Shown here in pieces: positions 26,905 to 35,993 of a DNA stretch of 64,000 nucleotides. Position 1 is the first letter of the stretch, and the number at the start of each line of letters is the position of its first letter. Location of the stretch: the NCBI GenBank assembly GCA_965205785.1, contig OZ242188.1:2108001-2172000 (forward strand), read 5' to 3'. Both the position numbers and the translations under genes were made by a program. The notes below the pieces were generated by a model, which was not told where the DNA came from, searched no databases, and saw only the letters and a program-made list of their open reading frames with translations. Source of the DNA: BJGV01 sp965205785 (GTDB lineage: Bacteria > Pseudomonadota > Gammaproteobacteria > Burkholderiales > Nitrosomonadaceae).

Positions 26905-27498
26905 CTATTTCACTTTATTCAATTTATTGAACCCAACTTTAGTCATTAGACTACCCAGACATATAACCAATAATGAGAAAGTAGATAACCAAATTAAGCT
27001 ATCAAAATATCGTCCAGCTTTTTCAATCAAATATTTATTTGCTATTAATTTTTTATCACTTTCCTTTAATTTAGCCGTACTCTTATATCTCAATTTCTTT
27101 ATATTCTTTAACCTTCTCTGTATATCATTCAATCTTTTATTTTTCTTTTCAGAATACGCCCTCTTCTTCTTAATGTGCTCTGCAGGACTACGTATAGATT
27201 CTAGCTTTGAACGTTCTTCTGCTTTATTTTTTAACAGATGCCTCTCCACAAGATAATTAAGTATCTCTGTTTTCTTAGCTATATCGTGTATATGCATTTC
27301 AACTAAACTCTGTCTGAATTCTATACTTTTACTACTCAATGCTGCACTATTAATTAGTCCATGTATAAAAAAAATGAAATAGCTCATCCCCATTATCGGA
27401 ATAATTATAAGAAATATTCCAAATAGCGCATATAATTTATACAGATTACCAGTAGAGTCAATAATATGACTATTCTCTTCAAATATATCTGGCATCAT
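26905..27498 (-). CDS. Membrane protein with central coiled coil
   Basis: A 197-residue protein with a membrane helix at about residues 18-45, a long basic coiled-coil region (residues 75-155, many Lys and Arg with spaced Leu and Ile) and a second membrane helix near the C-terminus (residues 168-186). The arrangement of two anchors joined by a coil is clear, but no family is recognised. It is isolated on the minus strand. Confidence 0.55.
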   Translation of the reverse strand: MMPDIFEENSHIIDSTGNLYKLYALFGIFLIIIPIMGMSYFIFFIHGLINSAALSSKSIEFRQSLVEMHIHDIAKKTEILNYLVERHLLKNKAEERSKLESIRSPAEHIKKKRAYSEKKNKRLNDIQRRLKNIKKLRYKSTAKLKESDKKLIANKYLIEKAGRYFDSLIWLSTFSLLVICLGSLMTKVGFNKLNKVK

Positions 27499-27724
27499 TG
27501 CCTCTCATAAGAACTATCGTAATCAGAAGAAACTGTACAAGAAATTGCATCAATACTCCATATTGAATATTTGATAGCTGACTAACCAATAAAAATACAT
27601 CAAAGATGACCAGTTGATCTGATGATAACCGTCCAATTTGGCCCTCAAATCATTATTTCAAGTCTACATTTTTTCAATTTACTATCACTTGCTTTATGGT
27701 TTTGTATACTTTGCTTTCTAGATA

Positions 27725-28072
27725 GATTTAGAAGCAGCGGAGAATTGCGAAGCCCCTATTGAACTTTCTAGTAAAACTGACCTCTATAACGAGGGTGAAA
27801 AAGATTAAATTTTAGGTTATGCAACAACTTTCAGTAATAAGGCATTAACAAAAGGTGGTACGACAAAGAATACTAAACTACTTCCACAAGCTGATATTGC
27901 TTCCATTAATCTTTACAATGCTCATAGAGCATTAAAATCTAATTTTCCTTTTAGAAGCCATATAAATTGGAATGAGAAAGTTATGTGAGATTATTTAGTG
28001 GCTGAATCTGATTTATATAAAACGTGATTACAAAGCTATAATACTACTGTACTATTACAGCCGAATTAAAAA
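27725..28072 (+). pseudogene. Possible remnant of a coding region with several in-frame stops
   Basis: The frame starting GAT at 27725 reads a protein-like sequence (DLEAAENCEAPIELSS..., later LLPQADIASINLYNAH) but is interrupted by TAA, TGA, TGA and TAA. No family recognised. The rest of the 640-base space between 27499 and 28135 shows nothing else. Confidence 0.25.
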
Positions 28073-28135
28073 TTCGGTACCAAAGTTAATTTAGATCTAT
28101 AAATGATGCATATCAAAAATCTCAGCTAATAAACT

Positions 28136-29292
28136 ATGAACGCAAGACTTCTTCATTTCCATTGGTTGATTACTGGACTACTTGGATTTCTACTTCTATC
28201 CTGCCAACCACTAGATAAAGAAATACAAAAAAAACCACTGTTTTACCAAAAAATATAGTAGTACTTGACCCAGAGTCTCCTAAACTTGCCTATATTAAAG
28301 AAGAAATAGTTGAATTAACGCAATATCCATTAATAGATTCAGTCACAGGGAAAATTACTTATGACGAAACTCGTACTGCTCGTATTTCATCACCAATTGC
28401 AGGACGAGTAACTGGAACAATTGCGGATTTGGGTGCTAATGTTTATCAAGGTGATCCATTAGCAGAGTTAAATAGCCCAGAATTGGGTCAAGCACAATCA
28501 GATTATACAAGTGCTAAAGCTAAATTAAATACAACTAAAAATGCTTTTCAGCGGACTAAAGAACTCTATGAGAACGATGTTGCACCCAGGAAAGCCCGGG
28601 AACAAGCAGAAGAAAATTTGATCCGTGCTCGTAGCGAAGAACAACGAGCACTTCTAATGCTTCAAAACCTTGGTGTACCTAGTGGTAGTATGGATAACCG
28701 CTTTGTTTTACAGGCCCCCATCTCTGGAGTAATTACCGAACGCAATATCAACCCTGGGATGGAAGTTAGACCTGATTTAACCACCCCTTTATTTGTTATT
28801 TCGGATTTAAGTCAATTGTGGGTGCAAATGGATATCTTCGAGAAAGATATTGGCAAGATTCATATTGATGATGAAGTTCTTATGCGCGTATCAGCCTATC
28901 CTGAAGAGAGCTTTACTGCAACCGTTAGTTATATTAGTCAGGTAGTAGATGAGACTACTCGTACTGTTAAGGCACGTTGTGTTTTTCTTAATACAGATTC
29001 ACGATTATTACCCTCTATGTTTGCTTCTATTGAGGTATTAAGTGACCCGAATGATCTCGTAATAGTTGCACCTTTGACAGCATTATTTACTGATGGTGAA
29101 TCTGATTGGCTGTATGTAAGTATCGGTAATAATCGGTATCAAAAACGTCCGGTTACAACGGGACTGAGCCTAAAAGGCCGAGCTGTCATTATTGAGGGAT
29201 TGAATCAAGGGGATAATCTTGTAGTTGAAGGTGCATTGCTACTACGCGCTGAGCAGGATTCTGTACAACAAGTTAGCAAAGATACTCATTGA
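28136..29292 (+). CDS. RND efflux periplasmic adaptor (HlyD/CusB-like) lipoprotein, frame break in an A8 run
   Basis: ATG at 28136 starts a lipoprotein signal (LLGFLLLSC, lipobox Cys). The frame stops 120 bases later, but the protein continues in the -1 frame from the run of eight As at 28227-28234 to 29292. Together these give about 385 residues, normal for adaptors. The continuation holds the barrel-sandwich segment (ISSPIAGRVTG, then GANVYQGDPLAEL), the helical hairpin with SPELGQAQSDY, the second lipoyl half (LQAPISGVITERNINPGMEV) and the beta-barrel. It bridges the inner-membrane pump and an outer-membrane channel. CAA AAA AAA is a canonical slippery site (A_AAA_AAA), so slippage could restore the full product. 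No outer-membrane channel gene is adjacent. Confidence 0.75.
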
Positions 29293-32200
29293 TTAATAAA
29301 ATTATCTCTTTCTGCCTACATCAACGTTTGTTGATTATTGGTATATCAATATTATTGGCGATTATTGGCTCCCTGGCTTTTGAACGTTTATCAATAAAAG
29401 CCTTTCCTGATGTACAAAATGTTTTTGTACGAGTAGTGACTCAATATCCGGGTTATGCGCCGGAAGAAATAGAAAAATTGGTTAGCCTCCCCATCGAGAA
29501 GGAAATGAATGGCTTACCACATTTAATCAATATGCGTTCCGTATCAATTTTTGGGTTGTCTGTTGTAACACTAAACTTTGATGATGATGCTGAAGATTAT
29601 TTCTCTAGACAGCAAGTCCTGGAGAGATTAAGAACAGCTAATCTACCAAGAGAAGTGCGTCCAGTGCTAGGTCCTTTGACAACTGGAGTGGGTGAAATTT
29701 ATCGTTACCGTATAGAAGCTCCTGCCGTTCCCTTGGTGGAACAGCGCGCACTACAAGATTGGCGAATCGATCGAACACTCCGCTCTGTTCAAGGAGTGGC
29801 TGATGTAATAGCTATAGGTGGCGGTGTTAAAGAATACCAAGTACAAGTTGACCCTAATAAACTGAGAAATTATAAACTCACACTGTCTGAAATTACTCAG
29901 GCCATTGCTGCTAATAATGCTAACGTTGGGGGTGGGTATATTGAGGACGGAGATGAAGCATTAGTAGTACGTGGAGTTGGTTTATTGAATTCCGCTGATG
30001 AAATAGGTGATATTGTCGTTGCCAATCAAGATGGTGTGCCTATTTTTATCAGGAATATTGGTGATGTTGTTATTGGTCCACAACCACGTACAGGTATTGT
30101 CGGTTTCAACGAACGTGACGATATAGTTCAAGGTGTTGTCATGCTTCTCAAGGGTGGCAATGCTATTGAAGTACTAGAAAGAATAAATGAAAAGGTTGAC
30201 TACCTTAACAATCATGGCCTTCCTCCCGGCATTAAAATTTCTCCTATTTATGATCGTACCGAATTGATTGAACACACCATTAATACGGTTGAGCGGAATA
30301 TGGTGGAAGGTGCGGCACTGATCCTATTGATTCTGATTATTTTCCTCCGCAGGGCATGGGTATCGGCAGTAATCATTACCGTCATTCCACTATCATTATT
30401 ATTCGCTTTCATCCTGATAGATGCTACAAACGTATCTGCAAATCTAATCTCCTTGGGTGCAATTGATTTTGGGATTATCGTCGATAGTGCAGTTGTATTG
30501 GTCGAAGCGATTATGGTCAAAATAACTATAGAAATGCGCCAACAGATGAGTGTGTCGCATATGCGCCAGTCCATGCTTACCACAACTACAGAGATGGCTC
30601 GACCCATTTTATTCTCCAAAGCTATTCTTATTATTGCTTTTCTACCAATTTTTACGTTTCAACAGGTTGAAGCTAAAATCTTTTCTCCTATGGCATTTGC
30701 CTTATGTTTTGCTTTGTTAGGCTCACTTATTATTAGCTTAACCTTAGTGCCAGCGCTAATGAGTTATATGATTGGACCTAAATTAACAGAATCGCGTAAT
30801 TCGTTAATGCATAGTATGGAGCTACGCTATCAAGTTTTATTGAAATCAATATTACAAAAACCACGAAAACTGCTCATCGTAGCAGGGATGATACTGGCAA
30901 TATCCCTAGCTTCTGTACCACTAATTGGTACAGAATTTATGCCTAAGCTGGACGAAGGAAATATTTGGTTAACCATTACTTTACCAACACCAATTTCATT
31001 CAGTAAAGCCAAAGAGATAGAAAAAGAGGTACGTGCTCGTTTGCGCTTATTCAATGAAGCTAAGTCAGTACTAAGTAGACTTGGTCGCCCTGAAGATGGT
31101 ACCGATCCTAAAGGCTTTAACAATTTAGAAATCCTTATCGACCTCCAACCAAAGGATACCTGGAATTATAATAATAAAGATAAGTTGATTGAGGCTATGC
31201 ATGAGCGATTAGCAATTTTCCCTGGTCTACGATTTAATTTTTCACAAGTAATCCAGGATAGTGTGGAAGAAGCAATTTCCGGTGTAAAAGGAGAAATTGC
31301 TATTAAAATCTTTGGACAGGATCTTAGAATTCTTCAGGAAAAAGCCAATGAAATCACTAATATCCTCCATTCAATAGAGGGAGCTACTGATGTTGCTGCT
31401 GAACAGCAATCAGGGTTAGCTCAATTACTTATCTCCATAGACCGGGAAAAAGTTGCTCGTTATGGAATCAATATAGAAGATGTAGAAGATGTAATTGCAG
31501 CAGCAATAGGTGGCAAAACTGCCACTCAAATACTCGAAGGCGAACGACGTTTTGACGTTACAGTGCGTCTTATAGGAACTGCTCGTGATTCTGTAGGAAC
31601 CATTAAAGATATAACTGTACTATCAGCAGATGGCGCTCGTATTCCATTAGCAGAATTAGCAAAAATAAAAGTTAATCAAGGTGCCTCACGTGTTAGCCGA
31701 GAGGATAATCAACGTCGTATTGCTATTAAATGTAATTTAATAGGGCGGGATCTAGGTAGTTTTGTGACAGAGGCAAAACAAAAGATCTCACAACAAGTTA
31801 CACTTCAGCCAGGCTATAACATTATTTGGAGTGGTCAGTTCGAAAATCAACAACGGGCGATGAAGCGACTTTCCTTTATCGTTCCTATCAGTTTAATTTT
31901 GATCTTTATATTACTATTCTGGACATTTCAATCTATTAAGAACGCATTTCTAATTTTGTTAAGTGTGCCCTTTTCGATTACTGGTGGACTGATAGCTTTG
32001 CTGCTATCTGGTATCCATCTAAGTATATCTGCAGCAGTTGGATTTATCGCGCTGTTTGGTATTGCTGTACAAAATGGCGTAATTTTACTAACTAAAATTA
32101 ATTTACATAGGCGTGAAGGTATTTCACTGCATGATGCTATTCTGCAAGGCTCTGTAAGTAGACTACGTCCTGTTGTAATGACTGCATTGATGGCAATGTT

Positions 32201-32372
32201 AGGATTGCTGCCTGCTGCACTTTCTACTAGTATAGGGTCAGAAACTGTGAAACCATTTGCAATAGTTATTATAGGTGGATTGATTACAGCAACGTTACTA
32301 ACCCTAACCATGCTCCCTTTGCTCTACCGCAATCTTGAAAGGCAGCAACACGAACCTGAGATGCGCCCATGA
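29289..32372 (+). CDS. RND heavy-metal efflux pump (CzcA/CusA family)
   Basis: A 1027-residue inner-membrane proton antiporter with 12 membrane segments in the usual 1+5+1+5 layout and two large periplasmic loops. FPDVQNVFVRVVTQYPGYAPEEIE near residue 40 and the fourth-helix motif DFGIIVDSAVVLVEA are diagnostic of the heavy-metal RND group; the usual Gly and Asn of that motif are Ser and Ala here. It begins at TTG, overlapping the adaptor's stop by four bases, and overlaps the PII-like gene by four at its end. Likely substrates are divalent ions such as Zn, Co or Ni, but this cannot be fixed from sequence. Confidence 0.9.
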   Translation: MINKIISFCLHQRLLIIGISILLAIIGSLAFERLSIKAFPDVQNVFVRVVTQYPGYAPEEIEKLVSLPIEKEMNGLPHLINMRSVSIFGLSVVTLNFDDDAEDYFSRQQVLERLRTANLPREVRPVLGPLTTGVGEIYRYRIEAPAVPLVEQRALQDWRIDRTLRSVQGVADVIAIGGGVKEYQVQVDPNKLRNYKLTLSEITQAIAANNANVGGGYIEDGDEALVVRGVGLLNSADEIGDIVVANQDGVPIFIRNIGDVVIGPQPRTGIVGFNERDDIVQGVVMLLKGGNAIEVLERINEKVDYLNNHGLPPGIKISPIYDRTELIEHTINTVERNMVEGAALILLILIIFLRRAWVSAVIITVIPLSLLFAFILIDATNVSANLISLGAIDFGIIVDSAVVLVEAIMVKITIEMRQQMSVSHMRQSMLTTTTEMARPILFSKAILIIAFLPIFTFQQVEAKIFSPMAFALCFALLGSLIISLTLVPALMSYMIGPKLTESRNSLMHSMELRYQVLLKSILQKPRKLLIVAGMILAISLASVPLIGTEFMPKLDEGNIWLTITLPTPISFSKAKEIEKEVRARLRLFNEAKSVLSRLGRPEDGTDPKGFNNLEILIDLQPKDTWNYNNKDKLIEAMHERLAIFPGLRFNFSQVIQDSVEEAISGVKGEIAIKIFGQDLRILQEKANEITNILHSIEGATDVAAEQQSGLAQLLISIDREKVARYGINIEDVEDVIAAAIGGKTATQILEGERRFDVTVRLIGTARDSVGTIKDITVLSADGARIPLAELAKIKVNQGASRVSREDNQRRIAIKCNLIGRDLGSFVTEAKQKISQQVTLQPGYNIIWSGQFENQQRAMKRLSFIVPISLILIFILLFWTFQSIKNAFLILLSVPFSITGGLIALLLSGIHLSISAAVGFIALFGIAVQNGVILLTKINLHRREGISLHDAILQGSVSRLRPVVMTALMAMLGLLPAALSTSIGSETVKPFAIVIIGGLITATLLTLTMLPLLYRNLERQQHEPEMRP

Positions 32373-32695
32373 AAGAAATACGTGCATATATACAACCTTT
32401 TATGCTACCTAAGGTTACTGAAGCATTACTCGAAATTCCTGGGTTTCCAGGTATGAGCGTGTCCAAATGTGAAGGCTTTGGACGTGAGAGAAATACTGAT
32501 GAACAGGACTACACGCCATACTTGAATAATAAGCGCATTGAAATTTTTTCCCCTGACGAACTAGTAGATCATATTTTTAGTACAATTATGATGGCTGCCA
32601 ATACTCATCAACATGGTGCAGGTAAGGTCTATGTACTCAATGTTGATAAAAGTGGGCGTATTAGTACCGGTGAAGAAAAAAAAGATCCTGTCTGA
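32369..32695 (+). CDS. PII-like signalling protein linked to the RND pump
   Basis: A 108-residue protein with the ferredoxin-like PII fold pattern: MKEIRAYIQPFMLPKVTEAL at the N-terminus, a SVSKCEGFGRE turn, a shortened loop (where classical PII has its uridylylated Tyr), and GAGKVYVLNVDKSGRISTGE at the C-terminus, like the PII G-x-G-K-I-F-V segment. Its start overlaps the pump gene (ATGA). Known families of PII-like proteins (the group called PII-NG) are encoded beside cation efflux RND genes and are thought to sense metal or nucleotide state. That role here is inference. Confidence 0.8.
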   Translation: MKEIRAYIQPFMLPKVTEALLEIPGFPGMSVSKCEGFGRERNTDEQDYTPYLNNKRIEIFSPDELVDHIFSTIMMAANTHQHGAGKVYVLNVDKSGRISTGEEKKDPV

Positions 32696-32759
32696 CGTTG
32701 ATAAATAGTGTCAGATTCAAATACTGTGCAACAAAGGATTGAAAATAATGGATAAGAAA

Positions 32760-32785
32760 AAGCCCCAACTAAGGGGCTTGGTTTA
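32760..32785. terminator. Bidirectional terminator after the efflux operon
   Basis: AAGCCCC and GGGGCTT form a 7-bp stem with an AACTAA loop, with As to the left and a T-rich stretch to the right. It lies between the convergent PII-like gene and the repeat-protein gene. Confidence 0.8.
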
Positions 32786-32786
32786 T

Positions 32787-33251
32787 TTAATATTTTAAGT
32801 AATCGAAATACCCATCAGAATCTTTTGTCGCTGATGGATTCGTAGATTTTAAGTACTCGTAATACCCGTCAGAATCTTTTTTCGCTAATGGATTCGTAGA
32901 TTTTAAATACTCGAAATATCCATCAGCATCTTTTGTCGCTGACCGATTCGTAGATTTTAGGTACTCATAATACCTATCAGAATCTTTTGTCGCTGACGGA
33001 TCCGTATCACATGGGTTTTTAGAACTGTCATTGCTGTATTCCGCTCCGCTCTGCCCGTATGAATTGTTAATTGAGTCTTGAGAATACTCAGACCCATCCC
33101 GCCCATAAGGTTTACTGGTTGAATCTGGATCGCAAGGATTGTTGCTTAGAGTGTCTAGATTCTCGCCAGTTTGTCCATCAACACTTATTGGCGGTGCTGC
33201 GCGAGCTACAGTAGAGAAAACTAGAAGTATGACTATGGTTATCTTTAACAT
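32787..33251 (-). CDS. Secreted tandem-repeat protein
   Basis: A 154-residue protein with a signal peptide (MLKITIVILLVFSTVARA) and a C-terminal half of four 18-residue repeats of the type SATKDSDGYYEYLKSTNP, encoded by near-identical 54-bp units. The N-terminal half has two looser repeats with SNNPCDPD and SKNPCDTD (paired cysteines) and GxxGSEYS-like parts. No family recognised. Acidic and Tyr-rich repeats of this kind suggest a surface or periplasmic binding role. The related-looking adhesin-E gene lies 44 bases upstream in the same direction. Confidence 0.65.
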   Translation of the reverse strand: MLKITIVILLVFSTVARAAPPISVDGQTGENLDTLSNNPCDPDSTSKPYGRDGSEYSQDSINNSYGQSGAEYSNDSSKNPCDTDPSATKDSDRYYEYLKSTNRSATKDADGYFEYLKSTNPLAKKDSDGYYEYLKSTNPSATKDSDGYFDYLKY

Positions 33252-33295
33252 TTTACTTCCTTAGTTGCCAATAATTTTATTTTTCAATTTACCCA

Positions 33296-33688
33296 TTACT
33301 TTCTACAGGCGAATTTCCATAATTCCTTATCTAATGAATCGGGTGAAACTGGAATCCAATTCTCAGGAATATTATCACTAAAGATTACCTTGCCTTCGCC
33401 CATGTTCTTAGCATGATAGGATGCATAAAGTTCTTTTGCTTGCTCTCCCTTGCAGTTGAATTCATATTGGCTCTTTATTGATCTATATAGGGGCAAGAAA
33501 GCTAGTTCCTGAGCCTCTTTGTAATCAGATAAACCCCACATTTTTACGTTGTTGCCATTTTTGCGAATTGCAGTTGGGTCAACATAGACGACAAGGGGTT
33601 TTTCATCATACTCGACAAACTTATCCCACTCCGCCATTACATTATTACATATAACGGCTAGCACCAAAGTTAACATTAATTTTATCAT
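33296..33688 (-). CDS. Secreted surface-adhesin E-like protein (paralogue)
   Basis: A 130-residue protein with a signal peptide (MIKLMLTLVLAVICNNVMA), then EWDKFVEYDE, VVYVDPTAIRKNGNNVKMWGLSDYK, and the paired cysteines of FNC and FACRK. It parallels the protein at 9276-9653 along its length. The next gene downstream encodes a secreted repeat protein, just as the other paralogue is followed by a Sel1-repeat protein, so the pairing may be functional. Confidence 0.72.
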   Translation of the reverse strand: MIKLMLTLVLAVICNNVMAEWDKFVEYDEKPLVVYVDPTAIRKNGNNVKMWGLSDYKEAQELAFLPLYRSIKSQYEFNCKGEQAKELYASYHAKNMGEGKVIFSDNIPENWIPVSPDSLDKELWKFACRK

Positions 33689-33766
33689 TTTATGATCTCA
33701 TTTAAAGCTAACTAATCTCTAACCCAATCAATTATTCTTTTATCGATGATACCCTATTCGTATAAG

Positions 33767-33920
33767 GAAGCGGGAATCGAATTGTAGCCTGTAACCATTT
33801 GTACAAGCTAATCTATAATTTATCTATTTTAGATGCCAACAAATATACCATTAAATTTATTGGATATTGCTGGACTGCTTTAGACATGACTGTCTCCATT
33901 TGGCACAAAGAGGACATTAA
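33767..33920 (+). repeat. ssrA-linked repeat copy with worn core
   Basis: The core AGCGGGAATCGAA at 33769-33782 is followed by GTAGCCTGTAACC, the conserved spacer (ACAAGCTAATC, GATGCCAACAAATATACC) and the hairpin (CATGACTGTC, ATTTGGCACAAAG, AGGACATT). This is the left border of the module with the DinB-like, MATE, SDR and TetR-like genes. Confidence 0.8.
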
Positions 33921-33925
33921 TTGCA

Positions 33926-34471
33926 TTATTTTTTATTTATTTTACTAATAATGTATTTCGCCTGGGCATAATGGATAAAAAGGTGAAAACCAAACATACA
34001 ATGCCATTGATGTGCATTAAATTTTCCAAAAACCGGATGATGCTCTGTAGGAGTGTCACGAAGAGACTGATAATTTGAAACAATCTTTATATGCTCAGTT
34101 ACTGAATTATGAAAGGATTCCATTTGTTCTGTCCCAGGATTTTCAGAAGGCATTACGTCTTTTTTCATATCTATAGCTCCAGCCCCCTCCGGTTCTTCAC
34201 CACGGACTAAGCTTTCAATAATTGAGGTAAAACTTCGGTTCACAATCGTGTTATGTTCAAGAATCTTAAAGAATGACCAGTCTCGCATGTCTTCATCAAC
34301 TCCTATCATCTTCGGAACATGAATAATCATTGCTCCACTCTCAGCATCAGTCTGTTCCGCAAGTGCAAGATAACGACCGCACAATTTTTGAATCTGTGTT
34401 GATGCTTGCTCTCGACTCGTTAAAGTAAACCAGATTCGGATTGTTGTATCTAGAAATAAATTACTTTTCAT
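33926..34471 (-). CDS. DinB-superfamily (DUF1569-like) protein
   Basis: A 181-residue helical protein. WSFFKILEHNTIVNR (His in helix 2) and HPVFGKFNAHQWHCMFGFHLFIHYAQA (two or more His in the last helices) give the metal-binding histidine pattern of DinB-like four-helix bundles. Such proteins bind a divalent metal and some are thiol-dependent transferases; most are uncharacterised. It follows the MATE gene after 36 bases and is probably cotranscribed with it. Confidence 0.65.
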   Translation of the reverse strand: MKSNLFLDTTIRIWFTLTSREQASTQIQKLCGRYLALAEQTDAESGAMIIHVPKMIGVDEDMRDWSFFKILEHNTIVNRSFTSIIESLVRGEEPEGAGAIDMKKDVMPSENPGTEQMESFHNSVTEHIKIVSNYQSLRDTPTEHHPVFGKFNAHQWHCMFGFHLFIHYAQAKYIISKINKK

Positions 34472-34507
34472 TCTTTACCTCCAGTATTAGTTTTAATTTA
34501 TACAACG

Positions 34508-35866
34508 TTAACAATCCACACAAACCTTGTTGACTACGTTTCGTACGTAGATTATTGCAATAATTGTGGCAATCCACACAATTACAAATATACCCCACCA
34601 AACTCCAAAAATACCAAAGGTAAATACAGTAGTGACAAGCCAGAGCACAGGAAGTGGTAAAACAATTTGTCGTAGGATACCCATTAGGAGCGGAAAGATT
34701 GGACGTTTAAGACCACGAAAAACAGAATCTGTAACAAATAGTATTCCATACGCCCATGTGATGAAAGCAGCCACTGAAAGATACCCAACACCAGAATTGA
34801 TCACGGCTTGATCTTCTGTGAAAATCCCGATCAGATATTTTGAGAAGAAATATATGAATGCTGCTGCAAAAGTACTGAAATATAAAGAATAACGAATAGC
34901 AACTCGAATTATCTCTCGAACACGGTCGTATTTTTTAGCACCATTGTTCTGGCTAATGAGTGTCAGTACAGCAATGTTCATTCCAATACCTGGAATCAAA
35001 ACAATTTGCTCAATACGTAGTCCTACCCCGTATCCAGCTACAGTACTTTCTCCAAATGTACTAACAAAGTACACGATAATGAATGAGCCAATTGAAATGG
35101 TCATCAGAGAAAGACTTGCGGGGAAGCCTTGCCCTGCAATATCGAGATAAGCCTTTATATTAGGTAAATATTGATCCCATGATTCCTTTGTAACTAATCC
35201 TGTTTCACGCACCTTAAATGACAAATACAATGCACCTAGTGCATTAGATACAATTGTTGCAATTGCAATACCTTTGATATTCAATTCGGGAAAACCAAGC
35301 CAACCAAATGCAAGAATAGGACTGAGCAAACTATTGATAAAAAAGCCTGCAATGAGAACATTGCGGTATGATTTTGTATCACCAATTGCATTCAGTACCG
35401 CATTAAACATAAAGGTCATCGTGAGGAAGATTGAACCCCAAAAGAAGGTGACAAGATAATTACTTGCAGTAGTAAGATATGCTCCCTCAGCACCAAGGAT
35501 CGAGAGAAGAGATGGGGTTACAAGAATACCTATAATAGAGATGGTAATACCTAGCAAGACTCCAAAGCTGATGACCTGTTTTGCATAACGCTTGGCAGTT
35601 TCTTCATCTTTCTTACCCAACGCATTTGCTATAAGTGCAGTAGCCCCAGTGCCGACACCCATGCTAATAGCAATTAGGGAAAAGAAAATAGGGAATGAAA
35701 TTGAAAGAGAGGCAAGCGCCTGTGTTGAAAGATAACCTGCCACAAACGTATCGACTAAGTTATACATCGTATTAAAGAAAAACCCAACGCTTGATGGAAT
35801 AGCAAGCGACAAAAGAAGCTTAGGTATGGAGTCGATAGTAAGTCTACTATGGTGTAAATTAGTCAT
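34508..35866 (-). CDS. MATE-family multidrug/cation efflux transporter
   Basis: A 452-residue inner-membrane protein with 12 hydrophobic segments. The family features are PLLLSLAIPSSVGFFFNTMYNLVDTFVAG-like start (helix 1-2), GVGTGATALIANALG, NAVLNAIGDT and the second-half GYGVGLRIEQ. MATE pumps expel organic cations and drugs with H+ or Na+. The start ATG has TAAAATG context and follows directly after the regulator-like space at 35880-35990. Confidence 0.9.
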   Translation of the reverse strand: MTNLHHSRLTIDSIPKLLLSLAIPSSVGFFFNTMYNLVDTFVAGYLSTQALASLSISFPIFFSLIAISMGVGTGATALIANALGKKDEETAKRYAKQVISFGVLLGITISIIGILVTPSLLSILGAEGAYLTTASNYLVTFFWGSIFLTMTFMFNAVLNAIGDTKSYRNVLIAGFFINSLLSPILAFGWLGFPELNIKGIAIATIVSNALGALYLSFKVRETGLVTKESWDQYLPNIKAYLDIAGQGFPASLSLMTISIGSFIIVYFVSTFGESTVAGYGVGLRIEQIVLIPGIGMNIAVLTLISQNNGAKKYDRVREIIRVAIRYSLYFSTFAAAFIYFFSKYLIGIFTEDQAVINSGVGYLSVAAFITWAYGILFVTDSVFRGLKRPIFPLLMGILRQIVLPLPVLWLVTTVFTFGIFGVWWGIFVIVWIATIIAIIYVRNVVNKVCVDC

Positions 35867-35993
35867 TTTAGTTCATTACCATAGCACTATTGGTTTCTAT
35901 TAGCTGCTTGATATTTTTTACTGTACGTTCAGAACCATCCTTAAGAGAAGTATAACTGCAATCTTGCTAGTAACTGTCCGATCAATGTGGGAA

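Noticed and set aside
30248..32311. Several antisense open frames of 97-127 codons inside the CzcA-like gene
   Set aside because: They are shadows of a strongly supported 1027-residue protein on the other strand.
32787..33000. CRISPR-like array from regularly spaced repeats
   Set aside because: The 54-bp units are adjacent, without unique spacers, and encode an in-frame repeat protein.
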